From: Paenibacillus tundrae
GTDB lineage: Bacteria; Bacillota; Bacilli; Paenibacillales; Paenibacillaceae
Assembly (NCBI RefSeq): GCF_036884255.1
Contig: NZ_CP145605.1
Span: forward strand, 1,736,001-1,800,000
DNA: 64,000 nucleotides
Direction: 5' to 3'
Part shown: piece by piece, positions 46,286 to 55,376 of the stretch
Numbering within the stretch: the stretch's first letter is position 1
How the letters are laid out: each line of letters starts with the position of its first letter
Made by a program: the position numbers and the translations under genes
The notes under the pieces: generated by a model
Told to the model about the DNA's origin: nothing
The model's input: only the letters and a program-made list of their open reading frames with translations
Databases searched by the model: none

Positions 46286-46993
46286 ATGTATTTAAAAAGT
46301 GTAGAGTTGCTGCATGATCAAGTTAGCCAAAAGGACCAGCATCCGTTCGATATTCCAACTGTCGCTTCTTTGGAACGGCTTGAGTTCAAGCGCAATATTA
46401 CTTTTTTCGTAGGTGAAAATGGCTCTGGTAAGTCTACGCTCCTTGAAGGCATCGCTTATCAATGCGGGTTCAATACGGCTGGAGGCGGGCGCAACAATTA
46501 TTATGATACGCATGCATCCGAATCTTCTTTAGGACATTACTTGCGTCTGGCGTGGTTGCCCAAAATATCGAATGGTTTCTTCATGCGCTCCGAATCCTTC
46601 TATCAATTTGCTTCACATGTCGAGGAGGTAGGTTCTCTTAAACACTATGGAGGTCAATCCTTACATAAACAATCGCACGGCGAGTCCTTTCTAAGCTTGT
46701 TCATGAACCGGTTCAACTCCAAAGGAATCTATTTGTTAGATGAGCCAGAGGCAGCATTATCCCCGGCGAGACAGCTGTCATTACTGCGGATTCTGCATGA
46801 CCTTTCGGACACCTCTCAATTCATTATTGCAACGCATTCTCCAATTATTCTGGGTTACCCTGGAGCAAGTATACTGAGCTTTGACCATGGTTCCATTCAG
46901 GAAGTGGAGTACGAGGATACCGAGCATGTTCAGATTACCCGTAGTTTCTTGGAGAACCGAGACCGGATGCTGAGGGAGCTACTTAGAGATTAG
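46286..46993 (+). CDS. AAA/ABC-type ATPase (AAA_21-like)
   Basis: Soluble ATPase of 235 residues. Walker A is VGENGSGKST near residues 45-54, the signature-like HGESFLSLF lies near 130, and Walker B is IYLLDEPEAALSP near 150-162, followed by the His switch ATHSPI. It has no membrane domain. Predicted ATPases of this single-domain type (YwcH-like annotations vary) occur alone or with nucleases; here a cysteine hydrolase follows at 47035, with no obvious functional link. AAAGGAGC precedes the ATG. Confidence 0.87.
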   Translation: MYLKSVELLHDQVSQKDQHPFDIPTVASLERLEFKRNITFFVGENGSGKSTLLEGIAYQCGFNTAGGGRNNYYDTHASESSLGHYLRLAWLPKISNGFFMRSESFYQFASHVEEVGSLKHYGGQSLHKQSHGESFLSLFMNRFNSKGIYLLDEPEAALSPARQLSLLRILHDLSDTSQFIIATHSPIILGYPGASILSFDHGSIQEVEYEDTEHVQITRSFLENRDRMLRELLRD

Positions 46994-47034
46994 TGATGAT
47001 TAGTACATATATGGACGTTAAGGAGGAAGCTTTA

Positions 47035-47523
47035 GTGAAAATAGGTTTGTTGATTGTCGATATGCAAGAGCATATTGTACGGAATCAGGTGGAAAAATCA
47101 AAGATTGATCATGCATGTGAATACATCAATCATGTTGCTGATGCGCTTCGTTCACAGAATCATGTGGTGATTCAGATTCAGGATGTAGAGGGTATGGATG
47201 AGGCTAAACCAGAGGAATACCGCTGTATTCCTGAGATCGATGTGAAGCATGGCGACCTAACCATCACTAAACAAAATTCGAATGCGTTCTGGCAGACGGA
47301 ACTGGAGCAAGTGCTCAGCAGCCGGAATGTAGAGCTTGTCATTATATGTGGGTTTGCTGTAGAAGAATGCGTGACATTTACGTATCATGGAGCAGAGGAA
47401 CGAGGTTTCAAGCCGGTTCTATTACAGAATGGGATTCTAAGTTCACATCCAGATGCGATAACTTCAGCGCTTCGGGATCGGAATGTGGTGTCCTATCCTG
47501 TGATCGATTATTTGGTGAAATAA
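47035..47523 (+). CDS. Isochorismatase-family cysteine hydrolase
   Basis: Hydrolase of 162 residues starting at GTG 47035 behind AAGGAGG. The catalytic triad positions are visible: Asp in LLIVDMQ (D9), Lys in LTITKQNSNAFW and Cys in GFAVEECVTFT near residue 108-113. Members cleave amides such as nicotinamide or carbamoyl compounds. The true substrate is unknown. Terminated by a strong hairpin. Confidence 0.88.
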   Translation: MKIGLLIVDMQEHIVRNQVEKSKIDHACEYINHVADALRSQNHVVIQIQDVEGMDEAKPEEYRCIPEIDVKHGDLTITKQNSNAFWQTELEQVLSSRNVELVIICGFAVEECVTFTYHGAEERGFKPVLLQNGILSSHPDAITSALRDRNVVSYPVIDYLVK

Positions 47524-47537
47524 GTGTAGACTTGATA

Positions 47538-47567
47538 GGAATCGACCTTGGTCGGTTCCTTTTTTTG
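47538..47567 (+). terminator. Terminator
   Basis: AGGAATCGACC/GGTCGGTTCCT stem with TTG loop, followed by TTTTTTT. Confidence 0.85.
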
Positions 47568-47637
47568 TAGCAACTAGGGTATGTGCTATGCAATAAAACA
47601 GGAGCATTTTATATAAGAGTAGCCAAGGAGGGGCGTC

Positions 47638-48051
47638 ATGTTTATTATTGTGGCTAATAAGGGCATGCGAAGTTGGATCTCGGGTATATTTGATAATGAG
47701 ACCACAGCAGAACAGTATATAGATACAATGCCAGATGAATTAAAAGAGTTCCAGCAACGGATCGAATTAGATAATCTCAACTATCCGTTTTATATCGTAG
47801 AGCGAGATGGTTTTCAGTTTCTAACCCAAGATGAAGTTATTGCAGTATTGGAGCAGACGGAAGCTACAGAGGATGAAGATGAAGTTCATTTTAACCTCTA
47901 TACTATTGAATCAGATTATCGGCCAAGAATGCCGGGTACCGACCATATGGGCATCTTAAGGCATGAACATGTAACCAATGAATTTATGCAGTGGTATAAG
48001 GTGGAGGGGATCGATTTCTTATATCGGAAAGGTATCCTGTATTCAGAATAA
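47638..48051 (+). CDS. Hypothetical protein
   Basis: Soluble acidic protein of 137 residues, no family recognised. Two segments look structured: MFIIVANKGMRSWISGIFD with DNLNYPFYIVERDGFQFL, and a C-terminal DHMGILRHEHVTNEFM. AAGGAGGGG precedes the ATG. It lies just upstream of the hss-hrt locus and could be in the same transcript. Confidence 0.6.
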   Translation: MFIIVANKGMRSWISGIFDNETTAEQYIDTMPDELKEFQQRIELDNLNYPFYIVERDGFQFLTQDEVIAVLEQTEATEDEDEVHFNLYTIESDYRPRMPGTDHMGILRHEHVTNEFMQWYKVEGIDFLYRKGILYSE

Positions 48052-48096
48052 TAAGTATGCGTAAATTTGATAGGTAAGGGGTCTGAGAACGTAATT

Positions 48097-48774
48097 ATGA
48101 AGCATTTGCTCTTAGTTGATGATGATGCCCATATACGGGCACTTCTGAGGTATGTCATGACAAAAGAAGGATATCAAGTGATTGAGGCAGAGGATGGTGT
48201 AGAAGCCATTGAAAGGTTACGAGAAAACAGCATTGATCTGGCCATCATTGATATTATGATGCCGCGGATGGATGGGCTCGAGCTATGTGACATCATTAGG
48301 CAAAATTACGATATTCCGATCATTATGCTTACCGCAAGAGACCAACTCTTGGATAAAAAGCAGGGTTATCTGCAAGGCACAGATGAATATGTGACCAAAC
48401 CATTCGAACCAGAAGAGATGGTCTTCCGAGTCAAGGCATTGTTCCGTCGCTACAATCGTACCTCTAGTGATATCATCCGAATGAATCGAATCGTCATTGA
48501 TCGAAAAAATGTAGAGGTAACGGATGGCGAGTCTGTTCTCTTCTTGCCAATGAAGGAATTCGAATTGCTCTCTCAGCTTGCTCAATTTCCGGGTCGACTG
48601 TTCTCCAGAGATGAATTAATTCGCCTCGTATGGGGAGCGGACTATGAGGGAGACGATCGTACAGTAGATGTACATATTAAACGGCTTCGTCAGCGTTTTG
48701 CTGAATATGTGGATGATTTTGTTATTCAAACAGTACGGGGGATCGGTTATAAGATTGAGGTGAAGACTCCTTGA
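48097..48774 (+). CDS. hssR: Heme response regulator HssR
   Basis: OmpR-family response regulator of 225 residues, close to the 224 of Staphylococcus HssR. The receiver has DDDAH, D52 in IIDIMMPRMDG and Lys in YVTKPFEP. The winged-helix domain ends VDVHIKRLRQRFAEYVDDFVI. Together with HssS and the HrtBA transporter next door it should sense excess heme and switch on efflux. ATG at 48097 is chosen; a TTG at 48067 is an alternative. Its stop overlaps the kinase start by 4 nt. Confidence 0.9.
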   Translation: MKHLLLVDDDAHIRALLRYVMTKEGYQVIEAEDGVEAIERLRENSIDLAIIDIMMPRMDGLELCDIIRQNYDIPIIMLTARDQLLDKKQGYLQGTDEYVTKPFEPEEMVFRVKALFRRYNRTSSDIIRMNRIVIDRKNVEVTDGESVLFLPMKEFELLSQLAQFPGRLFSRDELIRLVWGADYEGDDRTVDVHIKRLRQRFAEYVDDFVIQTVRGIGYKIEVKTP

Positions 48775-50150
48775 GGTCATCGTTATACTTTCGGGTGTTT
48801 ATAATTACCATCGCAGTTATTGTAGTTAGTGGCATCCTGGGTTTTCTGTTCTCTAATATCTATTATCATGTCAAATTAAAGCCCTTTAATGATGAAAAGT
48901 TGGTTGGCATTGCGCAACAAATGAAGCGATTTGCAGAACAGCAGCCGGAAGGCATGGATTCTTATATGCATAATGCCGCAGCACTTGGTTACGAAATCTA
49001 TATGACAGATGGTCAAGCGGATGAGCGATTTTATGGTCGTGAGTTCCGGGAGAGGGATCTGGACGAGTCATCAATCAAGTTGGTGCTTGCTGGTAATGTT
49101 TATCATGGTGTTGCACAGTTTCCGAATCAACCGTTTATAACAGGGTTCTTCGACAATCGATTAAGCAATACTGTGGGTGTGCCAATTCAGGTCGATAACC
49201 AACAGTACGCCTTGTTTATGCGTCCAGATATCATTCTACAATTTGGGGAGTTACGCATATTTTTTGCCTTGATCGGATTGTTGACGGTAGGAATAAGTGT
49301 TGCCCTGTTCTTAATTAGTACAAGGTATTTGGTAAAACCAATTGAAAGTTTAACCGATGCAACCAAACGAATCGTTCAAGGAAACTACAACCTCAGATTG
49401 CCCACCAAACGGCGGGATGAGATTGGACAATTAGCTGAACATTTCATGACGATGAGTGGTGAGCTGGAACGAGTCGAGCAGGGACGTCAACAGTTTGTAT
49501 CCAACGTATCCCATGAAATTCAGTCACCACTTACTTCGATTCAAGGATTCGCCAAGGTGCTTGCTGAGCGCGATCTCTCCCTAGAAGAACGTAAGCACTA
49601 CGCATTTATTATCGAGGAAGAGAGTCGTCATCTTTCCTTGCTTAGTAAACAACTGTTATTACTTTCTTCATTGGAACAAGGACAAGAAACATTGACTCAA
49701 AGTACATTCTCTCTAAAGGATCACATTCGCCAAGCGGTTCAAGTGTTACAATGGCAGCTTGAAGAGAAGGAATTGCTTATAAAGATGTCTGTGCCGGGTT
49801 CGATTCTGATCCGGGGGAATGATGTGTTACTTATGCAGGTCTGGATGAATCTGATCGGCAATGCGGTAAATCACATTCCCAAGGGAAGGAGCATTGCAAT
49901 CAGTGCTGAAGAAGTAGATAGAAAATGCATCATTATCATTAAAGATACGGGCGATGGCATCGCTCCAGAACATATACCGTTTTTGTTCGATCGTTTCTAT
50001 CGTGTAGATCGTGCGCGTGAACGTGCTTCTGGTCATACAGGTCTGGGATTAGCTATTGTCCACAAGATTGTTCGAATTCATGGAGGAACGATTGAAGTAC
50101 AGAGTACACCAGAGGGAACCCGTTTCATAATTACGATATCTCAACTGTAA
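48771..50150 (+). CDS. hssS: Heme sensor kinase HssS
   Basis: Sensor histidine kinase of 459 residues, the size of known HssS (457). It starts at TTG 48771, overlapping the regulator. Two helices (about 7-29 and 163-186) flank a sensor domain beginning with YYHVKLKPFND, the HssS-specific block. A HAMP domain, HisKA with H248 in SNVSHEIQSP and a HATPase with DTGDGIAPEH and TGLGLAIV follow. The family detects heme or heme damage at the membrane. Confidence 0.9.
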   Translation: MRSSLYFRVFIITIAVIVVSGILGFLFSNIYYHVKLKPFNDEKLVGIAQQMKRFAEQQPEGMDSYMHNAAALGYEIYMTDGQADERFYGREFRERDLDESSIKLVLAGNVYHGVAQFPNQPFITGFFDNRLSNTVGVPIQVDNQQYALFMRPDIILQFGELRIFFALIGLLTVGISVALFLISTRYLVKPIESLTDATKRIVQGNYNLRLPTKRRDEIGQLAEHFMTMSGELERVEQGRQQFVSNVSHEIQSPLTSIQGFAKVLAERDLSLEERKHYAFIIEEESRHLSLLSKQLLLLSSLEQGQETLTQSTFSLKDHIRQAVQVLQWQLEEKELLIKMSVPGSILIRGNDVLLMQVWMNLIGNAVNHIPKGRSIAISAEEVDRKCIIIIKDTGDGIAPEHIPFLFDRFYRVDRARERASGHTGLGLAIVHKIVRIHGGTIEVQSTPEGTRFIITISQL

Positions 50151-50156
50151 CATGTT

Positions 50157-50189
50157 GTTCATTTGCCGTTCATTTTCGCTTCCTATACT
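50157..50189 (+). promoter_or_regulatory. HssR direct-repeat box and hrt promoter
   Basis: GTTCATTT at 50157 and again at 50168, 11 bp apart (one helical turn), matches the GTTCAT direct repeat bound by HssR. A -10 TATACT lies at 50184-50189, so the box covers the -35 region, as expected for an OmpR-type activator. Confidence 0.78.
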
Positions 50190-50216
50190 GAGTTCATTAC
50201 GAGGGAGGGAAGCAGA

Positions 50217-51344
50217 ATGTATTTGGCTATTCGAGAAATGAGATTTGCTAAAGGGCGGTATGCCTTAATTGCTACCATTATGGTGCTTGTTGCTTTTCTG
50301 GTTTTGTTTGTCACTGGTCTTGCACAGGGGTTGGCATATGATAATGCAGCCTCTGTTAAGAATATGACTGCAACTCATTTTGTGTTGGAGCAGAATTCGA
50401 ATCATCGATTCACCAGGTCTCAACTGAACCAGAACCAACTAGAGCAAGCTCGCCTTGCCGTAGGTGAGGGGAATGCAGAGCCACTAGGTGTGAAAATGAC
50501 GACTGTCATTCCGGCAGGAGATACGAAGAAGGTTGATGTAACCTTGTTCATGGTGAATCCTGATGGTTGGCTATCGCCAACCGTCAGCGAAGGATCTTCT
50601 ATTTCTGAGCAGCAGGTTGGACAAGTGATGGTTGACCGGAAGTTGTCAGAGTCAGGGGGTCAGCTTGGAACTATTATTGAGGATCAAGCTTCGGGTATGC
50701 AATGGACAGTGAGTGGATTTGTGGAAAATGAGTCATTCAGTCATTCACCAGTTGTGTTCTTGAATAAGCAGGATTGGCTTACCCTGCAAACAAAATCAAC
50801 CGCACCTCAAGGTGCTGAATCTGCAGAGAACCCCGTTTACAATGCCATCGCGCTTAAGAACACTTCTTCGGATCAAATTGAAAACATAGTGAAAGCTCTG
50901 CCCGGAACAGAAGTGATTACAAAATCCGAAGCAATATCGGCTATTCCAGGTTACAAAGAAGAGCAGGGTTCACTAGTGATGATGATTGCCTTTTTGTTTG
51001 TCATCTCTGCTTTTGTTCTGGCGGTGTTCTTCTATGTAATTACGATTCAGAAAACGAGCCAATTCGGCATTCTAAAAGCAATTGGTACAGGTACTGCTTA
51101 TTTGGCTAAAAGTGTGGCACTACAGGTATTGGTTTTATCTGTCGGTAGTCTGTTGATAAGCGTGCTTGTGGTTCAAGCCTTTGAGTCCATTTTACCAGCT
51201 ACAATGCCATTCCAATTAGGGTTCTCTACGCTGGCCTTGACGTGTATATCCTTTGTCGTTATGTCACTGGCAGGTTCGTTATTTTCGGTATGGAAAGTAG
51301 CCAGGATTGATGCATTGGATGCGATTGGGAGGACAGCAGCATGA
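50217..51344 (+). CDS. hrtB: Heme efflux permease HrtB
   Basis: FtsX/MacB-type ABC permease of 375 residues. One helix near the N-terminus, a large extracytoplasmic domain, and three helices near the C-terminus (about 262-285, 305-330, 345-368). ATG at 50217 is chosen because GGGAGG lies upstream; an earlier ATG at 50163 sits in the regulatory box. It works with the ATPase HrtA to export heme or relieve heme toxicity. Stop and next start overlap by 4 nt. Confidence 0.88.
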   Translation: MYLAIREMRFAKGRYALIATIMVLVAFLVLFVTGLAQGLAYDNAASVKNMTATHFVLEQNSNHRFTRSQLNQNQLEQARLAVGEGNAEPLGVKMTTVIPAGDTKKVDVTLFMVNPDGWLSPTVSEGSSISEQQVGQVMVDRKLSESGGQLGTIIEDQASGMQWTVSGFVENESFSHSPVVFLNKQDWLTLQTKSTAPQGAESAENPVYNAIALKNTSSDQIENIVKALPGTEVITKSEAISAIPGYKEEQGSLVMMIAFLFVISAFVLAVFFYVITIQKTSQFGILKAIGTGTAYLAKSVALQVLVLSVGSLLISVLVVQAFESILPATMPFQLGFSTLALTCISFVVMSLAGSLFSVWKVARIDALDAIGRTAA

Positions 51345-52018
51345 GAAATAGACTAGTACTGCAGGGAATTAGACGAACCTTTGAAGATGGTGGAAGTGAG
51401 CGAGTAATACTGGATGAATTAGATCTTGAGGTTGCCGAAGGGGAATTGGTTGCGATTATGGGGCCATCTGGTTCGGGTAAGAGTACGTTTCTATCCATAG
51501 CAGGTGCTCTTCTGGAACCTCAGCAGGGTCAGGTATGGTTAGATGGAAAGTCAATTACGGGTAAAGAATCGAAAGACATAGCAGAAATTCGACTTCGGAA
51601 TATTGGATTCATTTTTCAAAGTGCTAACTTAATTCCTTATTTGAAAGCTGAGGAGCAACTGATTCTAGTCGCCAAGCTGGCGGGAGTGGAGAAGAGTGAA
51701 GCTTCTAAGCGGGCAGCCGCATTACTTGATACGTTGGGCTTGTCAGCAAGGCGAACCGCATATCCGGACAAGTTGTCTGGTGGGGAGCGTCAGCGTGTTG
51801 CCATTGCGCGAGCCTTAATGAATGATCCTGCCGTTTTACTCGCCGATGAGCCAACAGCAAGTCTAGATGCAGAGCGAGGGCATACTGTTGTTAGCTTGAT
51901 TGCGAAGCAAGCGAAAGAACAACGCAAAAGTGCTGTAATGGTAACTCATGATGAGCGCATCTTATCGCTCTGTGATCGGGTACTCTATTTGGAGAATGGG
52001 AAACTGAACGCGAAATAA
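51341..52018 (+). CDS. hrtA: Heme efflux ATPase HrtA
   Basis: ABC ATPase of 225 residues (known HrtA about 221). Walker A GPSGSGKST near 41-49, Q loop IFQSANLIPYL, signature LSGGERQRVAIARAL and Walker B VLLADEPTASLD are all intact, followed by the H loop MVTHDERI. It is the last gene of the hss-hrt locus, translationally coupled to hrtB and followed by a terminator. Confidence 0.92.
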   Translation: MRNRLVLQGIRRTFEDGGSERVILDELDLEVAEGELVAIMGPSGSGKSTFLSIAGALLEPQQGQVWLDGKSITGKESKDIAEIRLRNIGFIFQSANLIPYLKAEEQLILVAKLAGVEKSEASKRAAALLDTLGLSARRTAYPDKLSGGERQRVAIARALMNDPAVLLADEPTASLDAERGHTVVSLIAKQAKEQRKSAVMVTHDERILSLCDRVLYLENGKLNAK

Positions 52019-52063
52019 ATATTGTCTATGGTTACATTCTAACTTTAAATGAAATAGAATTCT

Positions 52064-52121
52064 TTCCCTCTGAAGTGGGTAGTTTGAAGCAACGTTCAAC
52101 TGCTGCATTAGAGGGATTTTT
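52064..52121 (+). terminator. Terminator of the hrt operon
   Basis: CCCTCT (52066) pairs with AGAGGG (52110), enclosing an inner GTTTGAA/TTCAAC stem, followed by TTTTT. Confidence 0.7.
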
Positions 52122-52158
52122 GTGTAATATAGACATGCTAAACTTTTATTCATAGGAT

Positions 52159-53142
52159 ATGGTGAAGATAGAACTACTTCGCATTTTCCATTTCATGGGT
52201 TATGATGAAGAAAAAAATGATCAGGTGATTAAGATAACTACGTATATTATGAATCAAGGGAAAAAGATATATGTCGAAGCCGTAGGCGAGGAACATCTGC
52301 CTACTTTTCTATATTTGCATGGAGGACCTGGTACAGGATGTTATGATTTCCTAATAACCCAGGGAGAACTGCTCTCCCAATTTATAAGAATTATTGCTAT
52401 TGATCAACGCGGTGTACTGAGATCTGATGCAATTACAAACGAGGAATCGTTCGGACTTATGGACATTATCTCAGATTGCGAAGTTGTGCGTGAGCATTAT
52501 AATTTGCAGCAGTGGGGACTAATTGGTCACTCTTTTGGCGGTTATCTGGCGGTGAAGTATACGCTTCTACATCCGGATCGAATACATAGCATCATTTTAG
52601 AGTGTCCTACCTTTGACTTGGTAGATTCGTCACGTTCTTTATTGAATGCTAGCTCGCGTCTGTTTGAACAAGATAATAGAGTAGTGGAAGCAGAGCGATG
52701 CAGGGAAGTGATAGCATTGCAGGATAAGTATGAGTTATGGCATGCGAGTACCCAAATATTACAGCAGTTAGGTCATCGCCGAGATGAATTATATGTTTAT
52801 GGTCCCGATAAGCACTTTTTTGATCAAATGATTAGTGCGTCTCCTATGTCGGAAGAAGAGTGGAGCAGAGCGAGTGTGCATCAGAGTAAACTGATGGCTG
52901 AAGGTGCCATATTGGAATCGTTAACCCAACAATTAGCTCAGATGGACTGTCCGATGCTGCTTATTCATGGATCCAGTGATCTGGTAACAACTGACCATCA
53001 AGTGAATTGTTTTCTTCACAGCGGGGAGAAACGAACTTACGTTACTATTGACGAAAGTGGTCACTTCCCAAGATTTGAACAAAAGAAGAAGTATGCAATG
53101 GAGATTCAGCAATTTATTATGAGCCTACATGAACTGAAATAG
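52159..53142 (+). CDS. Alpha/beta hydrolase, proline iminopeptidase-like
   Basis: Hydrolase of up to 327 residues. The oxyanion loop LHGGPGTG is near residue 54-61, the nucleophile elbow GHSFGG near 124, then Asp in IHGSSDLVTT and His in ESGHFPRFE complete the triad. The HGGPGTG pattern is that of prolyl aminopeptidase-type enzymes. The start is uncertain: ATG at 52159 has only a weak ribosome site, and ATG at 52249 (MNQGKKIYV) gives the usual family length. Confidence 0.87.
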   Translation: MVKIELLRIFHFMGYDEEKNDQVIKITTYIMNQGKKIYVEAVGEEHLPTFLYLHGGPGTGCYDFLITQGELLSQFIRIIAIDQRGVLRSDAITNEESFGLMDIISDCEVVREHYNLQQWGLIGHSFGGYLAVKYTLLHPDRIHSIILECPTFDLVDSSRSLLNASSRLFEQDNRVVEAERCREVIALQDKYELWHASTQILQQLGHRRDELYVYGPDKHFFDQMISASPMSEEEWSRASVHQSKLMAEGAILESLTQQLAQMDCPMLLIHGSSDLVTTDHQVNCFLHSGEKRTYVTIDESGHFPRFEQKKKYAMEIQQFIMSLHELK

Positions 53143-53163
53143 ACCCGAGGAGGACGGGATAGC

Positions 53164-53706
53164 ATGAATGAAATTGCAATGCCCCGATCGGCAGCACATC
53201 TGGTTGAATCGTTGCGAATGACCAATACTGGAACTTCTGTTTTTATCGAGATTCTAGTCCTCAGTGGTTCTTATATCGCGGAGACAGATCGGGAGAAGCA
53301 GTTTGTCATCTGGTTGGCACAGCGAGATCAGAATATCGTTGGACGTGGAACAGTGGGATTCGATCTGGATGAAATGCCCTGGTTAGAACATGATCTTGAA
53401 CCCCAGAAGCAGTTTATGTTGAGGATGATTGATCGGGCGAGAAACAAAACCCAGTGGCAGATGTTAGACTATGTGCCTAGTGAAGACTGGTGTCATGTGG
53501 CACTTGATCATTTCTCCGCGATGATTCAGGCGTTCGACCAGAGTCATGTCGATGAACAGCAATATATAGAATGGACTGCGCTTGATGAAGAAGATGATTA
53601 CGAACCGACAATTCCTATAGGTTATCCTACGTGCGCACGACATGATGTGTATCTGTCCTGTTTGGGTTGTGTGATCTGCAACTCCAAGAAAGGAGAAGAT
53701 CAATAA
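53164..53706 (+). CDS. Hypothetical protein with C-terminal zinc knuckle
   Basis: Soluble protein of 180 residues, strongly acidic in the middle. The last 30 residues hold CARHDVYLSCLGCVIC, a likely zinc-binding knuckle. No family recognised. GAGGAGG precedes the ATG. Its stop is adjacent to a methyltransferase remnant. Confidence 0.6.
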   Translation: MNEIAMPRSAAHLVESLRMTNTGTSVFIEILVLSGSYIAETDREKQFVIWLAQRDQNIVGRGTVGFDLDEMPWLEHDLEPQKQFMLRMIDRARNKTQWQMLDYVPSEDWCHVALDHFSAMIQAFDQSHVDEQQYIEWTALDEEDDYEPTIPIGYPTCARHDVYLSCLGCVICNSKKGEDQ

Positions 53707-54049
53707 TGAAAGGATACTGGGACAAAAGATTCGAGAGCAAAGAGATGGTATGGGGAGAGGAGCCAAGCCAAACGGTAATAGTATGAAACAATTACGTGAT
53801 CAAGGTATCATGTATTTCACATGTTTCTCAGATCAGGATCAACGCAATGGGCGTGGAAGCAGGCTGGAGGATAATACATATGAGTATAAAGAGGGAAAAG
53901 CAGCTCATTTCTTTACTGAGCAGGACTTAATGCAGCATTTTGCTGGGATGCGAGTTATTGAAACAGGATTATTCGATGAAGAGATTCCCTATAGTGAGAC
54001 GGAAACAGAGAAATACAGCTTGAGGTATATCATTGTGCAGATGCTATAA
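53706..54049 (+). pseudogene. Class I methyltransferase remnant with internal deletion
   Basis: The N-terminal 26 residues (53706-53783, MKGYWDKRFESKEMVWGEEP) match the usual start of TehB-like class I SAM methyltransferases. They end in TGA at 53784. An 88-residue frame then starts with an ATG overlapping that TGA and matches the family's C-terminus (IMYFTCFSDQD, FFTEQDLMQHFAGMRVIETG, SLRYIIVQ). The SAM-binding middle of about 85 residues is missing and the two parts are in different frames. It is almost certainly non-functional as an enzyme. Confidence 0.75.
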
Positions 54050-54072
54050 TTCATAAACAGAGGAGTGGTCTT

Positions 54073-54690
54073 ATGCCTTGGCCGATGGTTCATTTTGCCG
54101 TTGCATCTCGACTAGTAGCGAATCCATCCCCAGAATTTCTATTAGGCAGTATTGCGCCAGATTCGATTCATGTTAGAAGCAACATCACTAGAGCTGACAA
54201 AGCCAAAACACACTTGATGATTGAAGAACATGTATTTGTTACGGATGAGCAACTGAAGGATTATTTTGAACTGAATAGACTACAGGCGATGCAGGATAAA
54301 CGATTTATGGACTATCTGTGTGGTTATATTTCGCATATTTACACGGATCGGGTCTGGACATTCAATATCTATCCTCCATATGAGGCTCTTCCAGAAGGTA
54401 GAAAGATCTACACCCAAGATGTTACGAAGCTGGAATTCCTTATTCTACAGCAGGATGGTGCCAACGAATGGCTAGATAAGCTAAAAGTAGGTCGAGCCTT
54501 CGACTTAGGTGGTCTTCGAGAGCATGAAGTCTACCAATATCGAGAGGAGAAACTGCAATTTCTCCAAGCTCCTGAGCAGGAACCATCAGAAGATCCAAGT
54601 ATTATATCGTTAAGTCTAGTGAATGAGTTTATCACGAATACAGCCAATGAGATTAGGGAGCTATATCAGCAATCGGGAATTATGAAATGA
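54073..54690 (+). CDS. Zinc-dependent phospholipase C-like hydrolase
   Basis: Soluble protein of 205 residues starting MPWPMVHFAVA. A spaced set of His and Asp residues is seen: H7, D30 in GSIAPDSIH, H47, and CGYISHIYTDRVW near 87-99, the arrangement found in zinc-dependent phospholipase C/S1-P1-nuclease-like proteins. Enzymatic activity is inferred, not shown. AGAGGAG precedes the ATG. Confidence 0.65.
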   Translation: MPWPMVHFAVASRLVANPSPEFLLGSIAPDSIHVRSNITRADKAKTHLMIEEHVFVTDEQLKDYFELNRLQAMQDKRFMDYLCGYISHIYTDRVWTFNIYPPYEALPEGRKIYTQDVTKLEFLILQQDGANEWLDKLKVGRAFDLGGLREHEVYQYREEKLQFLQAPEQEPSEDPSIISLSLVNEFITNTANEIRELYQQSGIMK

Positions 54691-54706
54691 GAGGACGAAT
54701 AATAAC

Positions 54707-54850
54707 ATGACGAAATACATAACGGAAATTACTGATCTAATGCGCAAATATCCAAAGGTATCGGCAGTTATATTATCTGCTATCGCAATTAATCTAATCT
54801 ATACGTTAGGCAAAAACATAGGCAATTTCATCTATCAGCTAATTCACTAA
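54707..54850 (+). CDS. Small membrane protein (47 residues)
   Basis: MTKYITEITDLMRKYPKVSA leads into a hydrophobic helix, VILSAIAINLIYTLG. AGAGGACG lies upstream. It is located 16 nt after the preceding gene, probably in the same transcript. Function unknown. Confidence 0.5.
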   Translation: MTKYITEITDLMRKYPKVSAVILSAIAINLIYTLGKNIGNFIYQLIH

Positions 54851-54888
54851 ACGCATAGAAGTCAGATAAAGGAGCGCTGATTAAGAAT

Positions 54889-55374
54889 ATGAAGAATTCA
54901 ATCCGTCTCACACGGTATGATCAGCAGTACGATGATGCATTAGCGAATTTTTCTCTAACAGGTGAACAGTTCCGATTTACCGCAATGCCTGCGGAAGTAA
55001 TCGAGGAAGCGATTCAGAATGAAAATAAATATCCCATCGTTATTTTGCATGAAGATACGGTAGTTGGCTTCTTTATTTTGCACCGATACTCTGAATATGC
55101 AGATGAACACGTTGATCATGAGACAAGTCTCCTAGTCCGGGCGTTATCGATCTCAACCGAATATCAGGGGAAAGGGTATGGCCTTGAAGCTATGCAAGTA
55201 TTGCCGTCATTTGTGCAACAGCTTGTTCCCGATGTGAATGTGATCATGCTGGCTGTGAATGAGGATAACATCCCTGCTCAGAAGTTTTACCTCAAAGCAG
55301 GGTTCGTGGATACAGGCAGGCGAATGATGAAAGGGCAAGTTCTCCAGTTTATTTTTCATTATAAAATGGAATAG
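54889..55374 (+). CDS. GNAT family N-acetyltransferase
   Basis: Acetyltransferase of 161 residues. Motif A is STEYQGKGYGLEAMQVLPS near residue 94-112, followed by NEDNIPAQKFYLKAGFVDTG. The ATG at 54889 stands 14 nt after AAAGGAG, which is long; an in-frame ATT at 54880 lies 5 nt after it and may be the real start, adding three residues. The substrate is unknown. Confidence 0.87.
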   Translation: MKNSIRLTRYDQQYDDALANFSLTGEQFRFTAMPAEVIEEAIQNENKYPIVILHEDTVVGFFILHRYSEYADEHVDHETSLLVRALSISTEYQGKGYGLEAMQVLPSFVQQLVPDVNVIMLAVNEDNIPAQKFYLKAGFVDTGRRMMKGQVLQFIFHYKME

Positions 55375-55376
55375 GA

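Noticed and set aside
52021-52063. Riboswitch between hrtA and the hydrolase
   Set aside because: The only structure there is a hairpin with T-run, explained as the terminator of hrtA.
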